From Sternotherus odoratus (taxonomy: Eukaryota; Chordata; Testudines; Kinosternidae), in the NCBI GenBank assembly GCA_032164245.1, contig JAVMKO010000007.1, positions 3,472,001-3,536,000 on the forward strand: 64,000 bases of DNA, given 5' to 3'. Positions 11,338 through 21,886 of the stretch are shown here, one piece after another. Under the pieces are notes generated by a model, which ran no database searches, was not told the DNA's origin, and saw nothing but the letters and a program-made list of their open reading frames with translations. Every line of letters starts with the position of its first letter. Within the stretch, counting starts at the first letter, position 1. A program made the position numbers and the translations under genes.

Positions 11338-11551
11338 GGCCTGGTCTACACCTAATTTTTTTTTTTTGCCATCATAGCTATGTCAGTTAGAAAAAAATCA
11401 CACCCCTAACTGACACCTCCACTAGTAAAAGCCCTAATGTAGACACAGTTATACTGGCAAAAGCACCTGTTCTTTTGCTGGTATAAATTGCTTCTACTCT
11501 AGTAGGGTTTGCTGGGATAGCTACACTGGCAAACCGTAGTGTAGACAAGGC
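11338..11551. mobile_element. PIF/Harbinger-type MITE, 214 bp
   Basis: Left end GGCCTGGTCTACACCTAA; right end GTAGTGTAGACAAGGC is its inverted partner. Flanks are TTA (11335-11337) and TTT (11552-11554), a near TWA duplication. The interior is A/T-rich with a 12-T run. No coding capacity. Confidence 0.8.
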
Positions 11552-11769
11552 TTTTACAATGATATAAATTATATAACTGATCTAGGCCCTTGAAAGTGTG
11601 TGAAAAGTAGAAACAACTTGTGCTGGGTGAAATTAACTGAATTACAGAATTTAACAATTCTTTGGTTTCTTTAGCATTTTTTCTTCTAACATTATTCATC
11701 TGCCTTTTTCTACCTGTCCTTTGCAGACTCCATTTTGACAGCCTAAGTTTATCCACCTTATCTGTTGCC

Positions 11770-12468
11770 AAGAATCAGAGAGATAGCCGTGTAAGTCTGG
11801 AATAGCAGAGGTAACAAAGAGTCCTGTGGCACCTTAAAGACTAACTAAAGTATTGAAGCATAAGCTTTCATGGGCTAATACCCACTTCGTCGGATGCAAG
11901 CAGTGGAAGTGTCCAGGGGCAGGTATAGATAAGTAGGCAAGAACCAGGTAGGAGGTAACAAGGTTAGTCCAATCAGGCTGAACCATCTTATCATCTCAAA
12001 TCAGGGAGGGTGAGGTATTCCTCTAGCAGCTGAATTGGAGGTGTGAACTCGGAGAGAGGAGAAGCTGTTTTTGTAATTAGCGAGCCAGTCAAGATCTTTG
12101 TTCAATCCCAGATTGATTGTGTCAAATTTGCAAATGAATTGCAGCTCTGCAGTTTCTCTTTGCAGTCTGGTCTTGAAGTTTTTTTGCTGCAATATGGTGA
12201 CTTTTAAATCTGTAATTGTGTGTCCAGGCAGGTTGAAGTGTTCTGCTACAGGTTTTTGTATATCGCCATTCCTGATATCTGATTTGTGTCCATTTATCCT
12301 TTTTCATAGGGACTGTCCAGTTTGGCCGATGTACATAGCAGAGGGACATTGGTAGATGTGCAGGTGAATGAACCAGTGATGGTGTGGCTGATCTGGTTAG
12401 GTCCTGTGATGGTGTTGCTGGTGTAGATATGCTTGCTAATTACAAGTAGAGAAAAGCCAAGGATGACA
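11770..12468 (-). mobile_element. Penelope-like element, 3' part with GIY-YIG remnant
   Basis: Reverse-strand copy. The left edge (AATCAGAGAGATAGCCGTG) is the common terminus. Next come a non-coding end with a hairpin block at about 11860-11900 and then the end of the coding region. A possible 8-bp duplication, CTGTTGCC, lies at 11762-11769 and 12469-12476. Penelope-like elements are retroelements encoding a reverse transcriptase fused to a GIY-YIG endonuclease; only the C-terminal endonuclease part is recognisable here. Shorter non-coding relatives lie at 4077, 14958 and 31669. Confidence 0.83.
12001..12350 (-). pseudogene. Decayed GIY-YIG endonuclease end of a Penelope-like ORF
   Basis: The reverse strand from about 12332 downward reads MYIGQTGQSL, a stop in place of the next codon, KRINGHKSDIRNG, PVAEHFNLPGH, then KNFKTRLQRETAEL and DTINLGLNKDLDW. 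The YIGQTG start, R-x(3)-H, PVAEHF and LPGH spacing fit the Penelope GIY-YIG module. It is broken by an in-frame TGA after QSL, and the zinc-binding region usually upstream appears shortened near 12330-12345. No reverse transcriptase motif is left, so it cannot act alone. Confidence 0.8.
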
Positions 12469-12476
12469 CTGTTGCC

Positions 12477-13203
12477 TGGTTCTATGTGTGGATTGATTCA
12501 GAGCTCAGTTGTGAGGGGCTACACTGCCTGCATGGGTTATATGTTATCTATTCTATCTGCTGCAAAGAAAACTAGCTCCCCTTGTTATTCAGAGCCCTCT
12601 GGATAGTAGTGTCTGATAAGAAACAACTCCAAGCGTGTTGCTTCTCGGGCTGATTTTTCTTTTGTTCTTGGCAGCATCCGAAAACGAGCTGTGTAACGAA
12701 CAATGCCATTTGTAAACATGCAAAATTCCAGAGCCTTGACCCGAGGCGTCATCTCCGTAGGTGTAATTAGTTGTCAAATAACCAGGACTAGGTTGTGAAA
12801 TATTTGCTCTTAAGATTTGCTGGAAAAGGAAGGGTGGAGAGCTAGATTTCCATTGACCTTTCACAGTCATCCCTCCGTGGGTGGAGGAAATGTGTCGCTG
12901 TTCTTCCTATCACCGTGAGCAGGAGAGGAAACCAAACTGATATCACCCCCCTCCCTTTAGGAATTTCAAGAGAGAGGAAGACTTTACACAATGCAGAGCA
13001 GAGCATCATGTGGCTACTGGGTGCAAAAGCCACTTCGGTTACTGACTGTGCAAGTAGGGATGCTGCTCTTGTTCAGGTATTTGACATTCACTGTGCATTA
13101 AACACAGGCATTCAGGAATACGGCGCCTCTGCTCTGTAAGCGAATCTTTGCTTCTGTTTCTAAAGGGACAGGTCCTCTTCTCCAGCGCATACCCTGTGTG
13201 CCT
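12477..13203. other. Unassigned stretch
   Basis: No gene or repeat edge recognised. Several 60-90 codon frames overlap on both strands without motifs. Confidence 0.5.
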
Positions 13204-13559
13204 GGGTTGCCACCTTTCTAATTGCAGATAACTGGACCCCTAAGGCCCCACCCCCACTCTGCCTCTTCCCACAGACTCTGCCCCTTCTCCTCCTTTTCAC
13301 TCCCCTCATTGGCTCCTCTCCCCCCCTGTTACTCATTGGGTCCCATTCACCTCTCGCCTCCCCCACCAGCTGGGCTCCCTCCGCCTGCAGGTAGGAGGCA
13401 GCCCGAGTTGAGCAGGGGCTGGTGCAGATTAACGACCTGATGCCTCCCCCTACCCTGCAGTAACCGGGGTTTTGGTGTCCGGTCGGTGCATCTGATCAGA
13501 TACGACCACGTCCCCCTTTCAACAGGACTTTGCTGTCGAAAACTGGGCACCTGGCAACC
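13204..13559. mobile_element. Probable MITE with GGGTTGCCA ends
   Basis: Left end GGGTTGCCACCTTTCTAATT and right end AAAACTGGGCACCTGGCAACC have inverted terminal bases (GGTTGCCA / TGGCAACC). The interior is C-rich (CCCCACCCCCACTCTGCC) and includes GGTTTTGGTGTCCGGTCGG near the right end. No clear target duplication. Superfamily uncertain. The overlapping frames are compositional. Confidence 0.6.
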
Positions 13560-13624
13560 TAAAGGGCACCTGGATACAGAAGCCTACTGTGTGCTGGGAA
13601 GGGTTTGTGGAAGCTGTGTGTGTC

Positions 13625-14374
13625 ATAGAATCATAGAATATCAGGTTTGGAAGGGAACCTCTGGAGGTCATCTAGTCCAACCCCTTGCTCAAAGCAGGAC
13701 CAATCCCCAACTAAATCATCCCAGCCAGGGCTTTGTCAAGCCTGACCTTAAAAACTTCTAAGGAAGGTGATTCTACCACCTCCCTAGGTAACCCATTCCA
13801 GTGCTTCATCACCCTCCCAGTGAAAAAGTTTTTCCTAATATCCAACCTAAACCTCCCCCACTACAACTTGAGACCATTACTCCTTGTTCTGTCATCTGCT
13901 ACCACTGAGAACAGTCTAGATCCACCCCCTTTGGAACGCCCTTTCAGGTATTTGAAAGCAGCTATCAAATCTCCCCCCAGTCTTCTCTTCTGTAGACTAA
14001 ACAATCCCAGTTCCCTCAGCCTCTCCTCATAAGTCATGCGCTCCAGGCCCCTGATCATTTTTGTTGCCATCCTCTAGACTCTTTCCAATTTTTCCACATC
14101 CTTCTTGTAGTGGGGGGCCCAAAACTGGACACAGTACTCCAGATGAGGCCTCACCAATGTTGAATAGAGGGGAACAATCACACCCCTCGATCTGCTGGCA
14201 ATGCCCCTAATTATACAGCCCAAAATGCCATTAACCTTCTTGACAACAAGGGCACACTGTTGACTCATATCCAGCTTCTCATCCACTGTAACTCCTAGGT
14301 CAATTTCTGCAGAACTGCTGCCTGCCCATTTGGTCCCTAGTCTGTAGCGGTGCATGGGATTCTTCCGTCCTAAG
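13625..14374 (-). mobile_element. CR1 LINE, 5'-truncated
   Basis: Reverse-strand copy with the 3' tail at left (CATAGAATCATAGAATATCA). Reading leftward it encodes [40 protein letters not shown], then KLERV, an in-frame [20 protein letters not shown] and [15 protein letters not shown]. The stop falls where the frame at 5239 has glutamine in ERVQRRATK. It starts after the reverse transcriptase active site, so it is a dead-on-arrival copy. Confidence 0.9.
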
Positions 14375-14944
14375 CGTGTGAGTAGGGGTCCCCTTCCAAA
14401 GGTCACAGAGTGGCCAGGGAGCTGCTTCACAGTCAGGACAGCAGTACTCACCCTGGTTGCTGTACCCCTTTCGTGAGAGGGTATGGCTGGGGTATATGCC
14501 ACAGAACAGCAGATTCACAAGGACTGCTCCTCACCCTCCGGTTCTGCCACTGCACCACCTCTGCACACACAGGGACTACGGATCACCGTGGAGATTCCCC
14601 AGCTCCGCTGCTTTTGGAACTCCCAGCAGAATCTCCTGATATGGTCTCTAGGATTTTGTCCAAAATATCTGAAGAGGAGATTAGTATTTAGAACAGCTAG
14701 TTAGTGCCCCATATATTCCATGATTCCCAGCTATGAAACTCACCACAAAATTCACTGTAGGTGCAAAATTATCCTTCCATAGTCTAATATTTTTCTCTAG
14801 CCCTTTTGATTGTAAAAACAACCTTAGCCACATGAACCAAACATAAACATGGTGACATCTGCCTGAGTCTGCAGGCAGATGGAATCAGTAGAGCTGAGCA
14901 GTGTGAACTTTAATTAAGTGCTATCTTTGAAAATGAACAATGAC
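14375..14944. other. Unassigned stretch
   Basis: No recognised repeat or gene. The 93- and 73-codon frames have no motif. Confidence 0.5.
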
Positions 14945-14957
14945 CATTTCAATGGTA

Positions 14958-15182
14958 ACAAAGAGTCCTGTGGCACCTTAAAGACTAACTATAAAGTTTA
15001 GAAGCATAAGCTTTCATGGGCTAATACCCACTTCGTCGGATGCAAGCATCACTGCTTGCATCCGACGAAGTGGGTATTAGCCCACAAAAGCTCATGCTTC
15101 AAAACTTTATAGTTAGTCTTTAAGGTGCCACAGGACTTTGTTACCTCTGCTATTCCAGACTAACACGGCTACCTCTCTGATT
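14958..15182. mobile_element. Head-to-head Penelope terminal dimer
   Basis: Two copies of the Penelope end in opposite orientation. The left one (14958-15047) is on the minus strand and the right one (15054-15182) on the plus strand, separated by ATCACT. Arms of about 90 nt are nearly perfect complements. The right copy extends further to the natural terminus (AACACGGCTACCTCTCTGAT). It is flanked by a perfect 13-bp repeat, CATTTCAATGGTA (14945-14957 and 15183-15195), so the dimer entered as one unit. The RNA would fold into a long hairpin. Confidence 0.9.
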
Positions 15183-15195
15183 CATTTCAATGGTA

Positions 15196-15929
15196 TGTCT
15201 GGGAGGATTGTTTTGTTGGAAACATTGAGCTAATAAATTATTTATCCCACAGTTGAAAATTGCCTCCCACACTGACCAAGGTGCTAGCAGCCCAAACACC
15301 TTCCTAACTGGCTGCCACAACCTCTGATGTCTCTCCCTAGTAATTCTACAGAGCAGAGCACACAACTCTGCAGCATTTTGATCATGAGACATTCTAGGGC
15401 ATTGTAAAATAAAGATACTCAAGTATTCGGTCCCACAGCTTAGGGGATGATGAACTTGCTACATCATGTGATTTCACATTTAATTAAGTGAAAACCCTCT
15501 ACTTTTCTAAATGTACCTAAGGCCGAACTGGAAGTAATTAAATCCCTACGTGACTGGTTGGCAGCTAATGAGCCTGAGAAAGAGTTACCAAGCCTGAGCT
15601 GAAGTGGTTCCTAGACTCAGCGAACTCCCAGAAGAGCTCACCAGCACATGGGACCTGGAAGTTGTGCTCAGGTAGTCTGGAAACTCCCAAAGAGTGGTAG
15701 GAAGCCCAGCTTGCCAGGAACTGCAGGCTGCTCTAGAGAAGAGCTGCAATTGGTAGATCTCTCCAGACTCCTGGGAAGGATTCTCCTCAGATAGTGCAAG
15801 AGGCCTGACTCCAGGGAAGAGACCTGAGCCAAGAGAACCTTGCTGGAGAGGCATGATGGACCCAGATGGGAATGGATTAATTGAGACTCTCTTTCCCAGC
15901 TAAAATGCCTGGGTGAAGGTTTGCTTGTA
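15196..15929. other. Unassigned stretch
   Basis: No gene or repeat recognised. The reverse frames reaching into 15960-16105 run into the next transposon and are not supported. Confidence 0.5.
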
Positions 15930-16727
15930 CAGTAAACCCTCGATTTAACGGACCCCGATTTAACGGACTTCGGATGCAACGGACAAAATTTCCGATGCAT
16001 CCGAAATCCGTTATTGGGGGCTGCCGGCTCCCGCCGCAGGGAGCCGGCTGGGTTGACAGCTCCCCCCCGGCTCCCCGCAGCGGGGACCCCTGCGGGAGCT
16101 GTCAAACCCCCCGCCCCCCCGCCCGGCTCCCCTCTGCGGGGAGCCGGGCGGGAGCTGTCAACCCCCCCGCCCGGCTCCCCGCAAGGGGGAGCCGGGCGGG
16201 GGGGGCGTTTGAGAGCCCCCGCTCGGCTCCCCGCGGCGGGAAGCCGGGCGGGGGGGTTTGACAGCTCCCGCCGGGCTTCCCGCTGCGGGGAGCCGGGCGG
16301 GAGCTGTCAACCCCCCCGCCCAGCTCCCCGCAACGGGGAGCCAGGCGGGGGGGGGGGGGGGTTTGAGAGCTCCCGCCCGGCTCCCCGCTGAGGGGGAGCC
16401 GAGCGGGAGCTGTCAAACCCCCCGCCCGGCTCCCCGAAACGGGGAGCCGGGCGGGGGGGCGTTTGAGAGCCTCCGCTCAGCTCCCCGCAGCGGGAAGCCG
16501 GGCGGGGGGGTTTGAGAGCTCCCGCTCGGCTCCCCCCAGCGGGAAGCCGGGCGGGAGCTGTCAACCCCCCCGCCCGGCTCCCCGCAACGGGGAGCCGGGC
16601 GGGGGGGGGGGCGTTTGAGAACTCCCGCCCGGCTCCCCGCATTATAATAAAATTATTAAATAACGGACTTTCGGTTTTAACGGACACCCCCCCGCCCGAA
16701 TTAGTCCGTTATATCGAGGTTTCACTG
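15930..16727. mobile_element. Tigger/pogo-type element filled with GC-rich palindromes
   Basis: Left end CAGTAAACCCTCGATTTAAC and right end GTTATATCGAGGTTTCACTG are inverted repeats. Flanks are TA on both sides (15928-15929, 16728-16729), as for Tc1/mariner-pogo. Subterminal AACGGACTTCGG / AACGGACTTTCGG motifs sit inside each end. The middle (about 16020-16640) is extremely GC-rich tandem DNA. There is no transposase, so mobilisation must have been in trans. Confidence 0.88.
16015..16645. repeat. Array of about 12 GC-rich palindromic units, period near 50 bp
   Basis: Each unit is GCCCGGCTCCCCGC, a 2-4 nt turn, then GCGGGGAGCCGGGC. Units are linked alternately by GAGCTGTCAA and its near reverse complement TTTGACAGCTC (also TTTGAGAGCTC). 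Unit centres are 45-58 bp apart. Both strands carry G runs of 7-14. Frames up to 126 aa on both strands (ARLPxxGSRAG-type repeats) arise because the units lack stops; they are not genes. Confidence 0.9.
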
Positions 16728-16729
16728 TA

Positions 16730-17130
16730 GTTCCATCTTGTGTATGTTGTTATATGTTTTGTTTCGTAGCTTTAATCATTTTTGTTTTGTTTATTTTTTC
16801 AGATATATTTTTTGTCAAAATATACGGCCTATTTTCAAGACCTACTTCATTTGCAAAAACTGTCAACACTATAAACATTTTTTATTTTTTACGAAATCCG
16901 TCATTTTTTGTTGAAATCCATTTCAAAACGGTCACGGAAATATTATCCATGTTTTCCATTTACAGAAAATCAGGTTTTTGGTGAACCAAAAATATCGCAA
17001 ATGGTTTTGCGCTCAGCTTACATAAGCATATAATTTAATAAATGGTGAAAAATGTTGCAAGCAACAGGGTCACGCTGAAATTAAAACCAATTCAAAATAT
17101 TTCACATTTGTAACTATTCAACCAGCTCAA
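16730..17130. other. AT-rich stretch, possibly an old dispersed repeat
   Basis: Many T/A runs and phrases like TTTTTTGTTGAAATCCATTTC and GAAAATCAGGTTTTTGGTGA, recalling the AT-rich block at 62640-62960. No edges visible. Confidence 0.3.
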
Positions 17131-18779
17131 ATCTTTGCACTGTTCATAGGATGCCTTTTAAACACAAAATATGTCCATGTTACAAGACCTTTTTCTTGTA
17201 TTGTTAATTCCCAAATCACCCGGTACCTAGTACAGTGGGGCTGTGATCCATGGTTGGGGCCCTTAAATGCTACTGCAATACTGTACAAACCATCATCCAG
17301 GGTGATCTTTTCTGTCATCTAAAGCACTGAACAGTGGCTTTGATCTGCTGCTCAAACCCTTTCAGTGAGGCAAAGTCTCAACTGCTATAAATCAGTGTAG
17401 TTCCGTTGGAGCTGCACCGGTTCACACCATCCAATGATCCTCAGCCTCCTCTCTTTGTGTGCTCACTTTGTGCCTCTGTGCTCACACTTCTGACATGTCT
17501 GTGTCCCATCAGCACACGGAAATCCAGTTTGTCAGGGTACCTTTGCTCTCGGTTTATTCTCTTGGTTACGCTGCTACTACAACCGCGGGCCAGAATGCAA
17601 TTTTGGTTTTAATAACAGGAACAAAAACAAGCAGTCTGACCGTATTATCTGGCACTTTGGTCTGCACTTCTTTTCCTTGCAGTTTTAAACCTTTAACACT
17701 CTTGTTTACAACAGTACCCTGGCACATAAAATTATCCTCCTCTATTGTACCACTGTGGTATTATTACAGCAATATCTGACCTTCCGTTTCTTGGGCCTGT
17801 TAAACTTCAACAGACGTATGTCGTCTGGAGCAGAGAATTTTTTAATTTGAAAGCTTCAAATGTATTTTTAGCGTAATGCTGCTTCCTTTGAAGCCAATGG
17901 CAAAACATAAATGGATTCCAATGGGAGCAGGAGTCTGTACTCTTCCATACAAGATTTAAACAACAGCCTGGTTTATTTCCTCTGTGGACCCTTAATTTGT
18001 TATTAGTTTTACACTGTGAAGCAATGGGAGACCTTAAGCTGCTCCCCAGAGAGGAGGGGGGGGAAATGCAAGAAAATGTTGCTAAATCCAAATTTCCTCC
18101 GGTTTACCGAGGTGTTAGTTAAAATCAGCAACTTAAGAATACGGAAACAGATGTTAGTAAACCGTAGGCTGGCCTGTTTTATTGAAAGTGGACAAAAATG
18201 ACATACTTTCAGAACTCCGTCAGCGGCAGAATGGGCAAATGCAGAGGAAAATATGGTGATGCTTTAAACGAAATGGTGTGCTCCGGTCATATTTAATTTA
18301 GGGTCAATAGGACACGGGGTTGCACATTGTTACGATTCCATTTATAAATCATTTAAATTTGTTAATGAATGATTAATACATGTTTTAAATAAATAATTAA
18401 TTAACTGAGGCCAATAGATTGCTTATGATCCTATATACTGCCTTCTAGCACTGTGGGTTATAACCATCTGTAACACATACTAATACCTGTAGTATGCGTA
18501 TAACATCTATTAATAATTTTTTAACCTTTTAGAAGCCATCTAGTAACAGAAGCTTAAATAAAGTGTGAGCAGATTCTGGTTGTATTGTGTGTTGATAAAA
18601 TGACCGTTAATCAATCAAACATAGCGTTAGGGGTTAAGTAAGATTGATGGCACTTTTGAAAACAAATCAGTATTTATTTAGGGCTACCATGCAGTTTATT
18701 GACGCTTCTCTGTTTTGAGCAGATTGCAGTCTGGAGTTTCAGGATGTGGGGTAGCTACTCTTTATGTCGATACACAGGT
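17131..18779. other. Unassigned stretch
   Basis: No gene recognised; the 106-aa frame at 17459-17779 has no motif. From 18330 to 18560 the DNA is very AT-rich (AATAAATAATTAATTAACTG) and could be an old repeat, but I cannot place it. Confidence 0.45.
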
Positions 18780-19170
18780 CTTGAATCCAGAGATCCCCAG
18801 GCAACCTTCACCTCCTGCTTGTTACTAACAAGCAAGCTGGGGGGCTAATGGAGTCCTGGTCCTACCAGAGGCACTGCCCATGGTTGTCCTGGCTGGAGGA
18901 GCATTTGGCCCTAGTGATTGATCTGGCTGTGCTATTTAAGCCAGAAGGAGGTACTGGAAGTTGTCTCGGCTATCTGGTGAATTCGTGGCTGGCTATTTCA
19001 TCGGACTTTGTCTTCTCATCAGACACCTGAGCCCTGCTCTCCTGACTTGTCACTGGTTTCTGCTTCCCTCCCTGGTTCCTGAACTTCGCCACAACGTCTA
19101 ATTCTGGCTCTGACCCTTTGCTTGACTGTGACGCTGACTCGGGCTCCAGTCACTGCCCAAGTCCTGACTG
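18780..19170 (+). repeat. Possible LTR-like fragment
   Basis: Contains a TATTTAAG box at 18933-18940 followed by C/T-rich text with repeated GACTGTGACGCTGACTC and CTGACT-type phrases, which resembles reptile LTR sequence from memory. No TG...CA edges or target duplication found, so this is tentative. Confidence 0.25.
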
Positions 19171-20087
19171 TGATACTCTGGCACTATTCCTTACCCCTCT
19201 TCACCACCACCTCACCCTTTGAGGCACATAATGTCCCAAAGAGGACGAGAAGAGCTAAAGAATACACTGGTCCCTGTAGTGGAGTTACAGAGACTGGGTC
19301 ATGTATGGGGTGAAGAAAGGAAAAAGAACTGAATAGCAGTTTTTCAGGTCCTATGTTTGTGACACTGATTACAAACATGATAGTAGAGCCTTGTGGGTAG
19401 AGTCTGTAAGCAGCCCTTCCTCTCAGGGCAGCATGTCCCAATGGCCAGGATCGGTAAGTGGCCCTTTCACACAGGGCAGTAACAGAGAGCAAAGATTAAC
19501 CACATGATAGTGGGATGTAGAGAGCCCTGCTATAAACATGCAGGCCACAATCCAGGGAAACACGTAAGCATTTACTTAACTGTAAGTATATGACTTAGAA
19601 TATGCATAAATGATTTCCTGAATTGGGGCCCTGGATTCAAGATCATACAGCAAACAGTCATAGCCGGAAAGAAAATATTCTTGCTATTGGTCTGAATTTT
19701 CTCTGTGAAAAACAAGCTTCTACTTTTCTAAGTTGGAGAGATGATTGCAAACTTCAGGAAATCTCTCCTCTTCCCCCATTCCTCTCAAGTCTGAAAAGTT
19801 CAGGACCTTGATACAGACCTGTGATTCTGGTTATCATTGATAACAGCATCTGTGGTAACAGCATCTGTGGTCATGTGGATGAAAATAGACAGTAGACAAA
19901 TGGAAGCAATGTAGCTGTTGACCTAAGGATAGGCCCTGACATCAGTCTTTTGGTAAGGTGGAAAAGAAGACACACCGCTGATATTTTTAGAAAGCGGGAT
20001 GCTGCGGGAAGTTACCTCATTCTCAAAGTCTCTGCTTTTCATCATTTTAAAATGTGCAGGTTTTAAAAAAATATCAGAATTGAACAA
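19171..20087. other. Unassigned stretch
   Basis: No gene or repeat recognised. There is a short direct repeat, AACAGCATCTGTGGT, at 19842-19872. Confidence 0.5.
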
Positions 20088-20370
20088 GAACATAAGAGTG
20101 GCCATACTGGGTCAGACCGAAGGTCCATCCGGCCAAGTATCCTGTCTGCCGACAGTGGCCAGTGCCAGGTGCCCCGGAGTGAGTGAACCTAAAGGGTAAT
20201 GATCAAGTGATCTCTCTCCTGTCATTCATCTCTCTGACAAACAGGCTATGGACACCATTCCTTCCCATCCTGGCTAATAGCCATTAATGGACCTAACCTC
20301 CATGAATTTATCTAGTTCTCTTTTATACCCTATTCTAGTCCTAGCCTTCGCAGCCTCCTCAGGCAAGGAG
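20088..20370 (-). mobile_element. CR1 LINE 3' fragment, second subfamily
   Basis: Reverse of the end seen at 52700-52778. It begins AACATAAGAGTGGCCATACT, GGGTCAGACCGAAGGTCCAT, then CAGTGGCCAGTGCCAGGTGC and CCATCCTGGCTAATAGCCAT, each of which has its complement in the plus-strand copy (GGTCTGACCCAGTATGGCCA, GGCTATTAGCCAGGATGG). It is non-coding. Confidence 0.82.
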
Positions 20371-20939
20371 TTGCATCTTTTTAATTCTCTCCACTTTCTT
20401 GTTTATCTTCTGGCCCTTTCCCCATTCTGTTTTCAGAACATTGTTGCTCAGGAGCTTTCACCCGAAGCTTGCTCAAGAACCTTCCTCTTGTTTTCCCCTG
20501 CAAGGCAGCAGTCACACTTGGGGGATAGAACTGGGATAGAATTTCAGGTGTACGAATGGAAATCAGAAGGAGACGGAAGATGACAGGTGAGATTTTCACG
20601 AGTGCCCAGCGTTGGTCTAACTCTGATCTCCTTGAAGTCAATGGTAAAACTCCTATTAGCCGAATTCTCCTCCCTCAACATCCATAGCAAAATGGCCAAT
20701 AGATTCAATGGGAGCAGAGGTAGGCCAGTGGGAGTGAACAATTTACCACATGGGCCTGATTGAAAGCCTGCTGAAATCAATAGACACTTATTTACTCCAA
20801 CTGGCTCTAGAGCAAAGCCTGGTAGCTCATAAGTATTTGTTTTCAACAGGATCCAATTTAGACTGGAAATGATGGATGGCACGGAAGCTTCAAATCCTAT
20901 TCTTGTTGTTTCTGCAGCAGTAGTGCCAAAGGACAGTGC
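20371..20939. other. Unassigned stretch
   Basis: No gene or clear repeat. The 112-aa and 98-aa frames have no motif. Confidence 0.5.
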
Positions 20940-21010
20940 TGCTCAGTGATGAGGGTCGGTGTACCAGGCACTGTACAAAGACTACTACACAAAGACAGAG
21001 AGCTCTGAGT
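20940..21010 (-). repeat. Possible CORE-SINE scrap
   Basis: TACCAGGCACTGTACAAAGA with an A-rich, GAGAG-containing follow-up resembles the MIR block GCTAGGCACCATGCAAATG at 21251. Confidence 0.4.
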
Positions 21011-21187
21011 CAAAATGCTCCCCTCGGCTGCTTTCCTTACCACGTGGAAACTGTCACCCTAAATTCTGCATGGCCACAGATTCTCTCCATCCCCAAAAGG
21101 GAACACATCGTTCGGTGATTTTTGTCTTCCACCATTAAGTCGTTCATTTTTTACAGCATTTCCATAGCACATGTCAGCATGGACATA

Positions 21188-21468
21188 CAGTATTTATTAT
21201 TTGTGTTATGGTAGCACCAAGACACCGCTTTAATATCTGGGGCCCATTGTGCTAGGCACCATGCAAATGTCAAACACAGTTCTTGTCCCAAAGAGGTTTT
21301 AATTGAAATAGACAGGAAAGACAAACGAAGGAGAGAAAACAGAGGGAGAGAGAAGTATGATATGATCTGCCCAAGGGCACACAGAGTTCTGTGATAGAGT
21401 ACAGACCAGAGCGGGGGTCTTCTGCATTCTATTCCAGTATCTTACCCTCAAGGCCACCTAACAACTTA
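21188..21468 (-). repeat. Near full-length MIR/CORE-SINE
   Basis: All parts are present in reverse order: TATTTATTATTTGTGTTATG and GTAGCACCAAGACAC at the 3' side, GGGCCCATTGTGCTAGGCAC, AGGGAGAGAGAAGTATGATA, TCTGCCCAAGGGCACACAGA, and a tRNA-related head ending near AAGGCCACCT. It is the best reference copy in the window for the other fragments. Confidence 0.8.
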
Positions 21469-21626
21469 GCATTACCACTGCTAAGATGAATGGGGGTGGG
21501 CGAGGGAGTACACCTGTCTCAGTCACTTGTTCTAGCTGTCTGCAGACTCAGGAAGACAACACTACATTGGTAATACTCTGTTTTTGGTTTCATTTGCAAT
21601 CATGAGGGCTAGAAAATGAAAGCGTA

Positions 21627-21886
21627 GGGTACATCTACATGTCCAGTGAGTCTCCCCAGCCAGGGTGACAGACTCTGGCTTTGCAGCTCTCATTACCGCC
21701 CTAACAGTAGTTGTGCAGACAGCACTTTTAAGTTGGGGCTGGAGTCCCAAAGTCTTCATAGTCCAAGGTCCAGCCTCAGCTGTCACATTAACACACCTGG
21801 TTTTAGCGTGGTGGTACAAGATCTGCTTGCACAAGTCTATCGACCCAGCCTCGGCGGCGCACTGCTGTGAGCTGTATAGACATGCC
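21627..21886. mobile_element. Probable PIF/Harbinger-type MITE
   Basis: Left end GGGTACATCTACATGTCC; the right end GTATAGACATGCC is roughly inverted. Such GTACRTCTACA / TGTAGACATGCC ends recur in the window (33869, 41441, 50702). The target duplication is not clear. Confidence 0.6.

Noticed and set aside
11770..11930. Calling the common GTCCTGTGGCACCTTA repeat a tRNA-derived SINE
   Set aside because: No A/B box layout is evident, and in this copy the block is contiguous with a GIY-YIG peptide, which fits a Penelope-like end better.
14958..15182. Reading the inverted terminal blocks as a microRNA precursor or CRISPR-like repeat
   Set aside because: The arms match the dispersed Penelope end, and a target duplication surrounds the unit. 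There are no regular spacers, and the DNA is vertebrate.
15974..16687. Overlapping frames of up to 126 codons on both strands
   Set aside because: Products of the palindromic GC-rich array in the Tigger-like element. The same ARLPxxGSRAG-type peptide appears on both strands.
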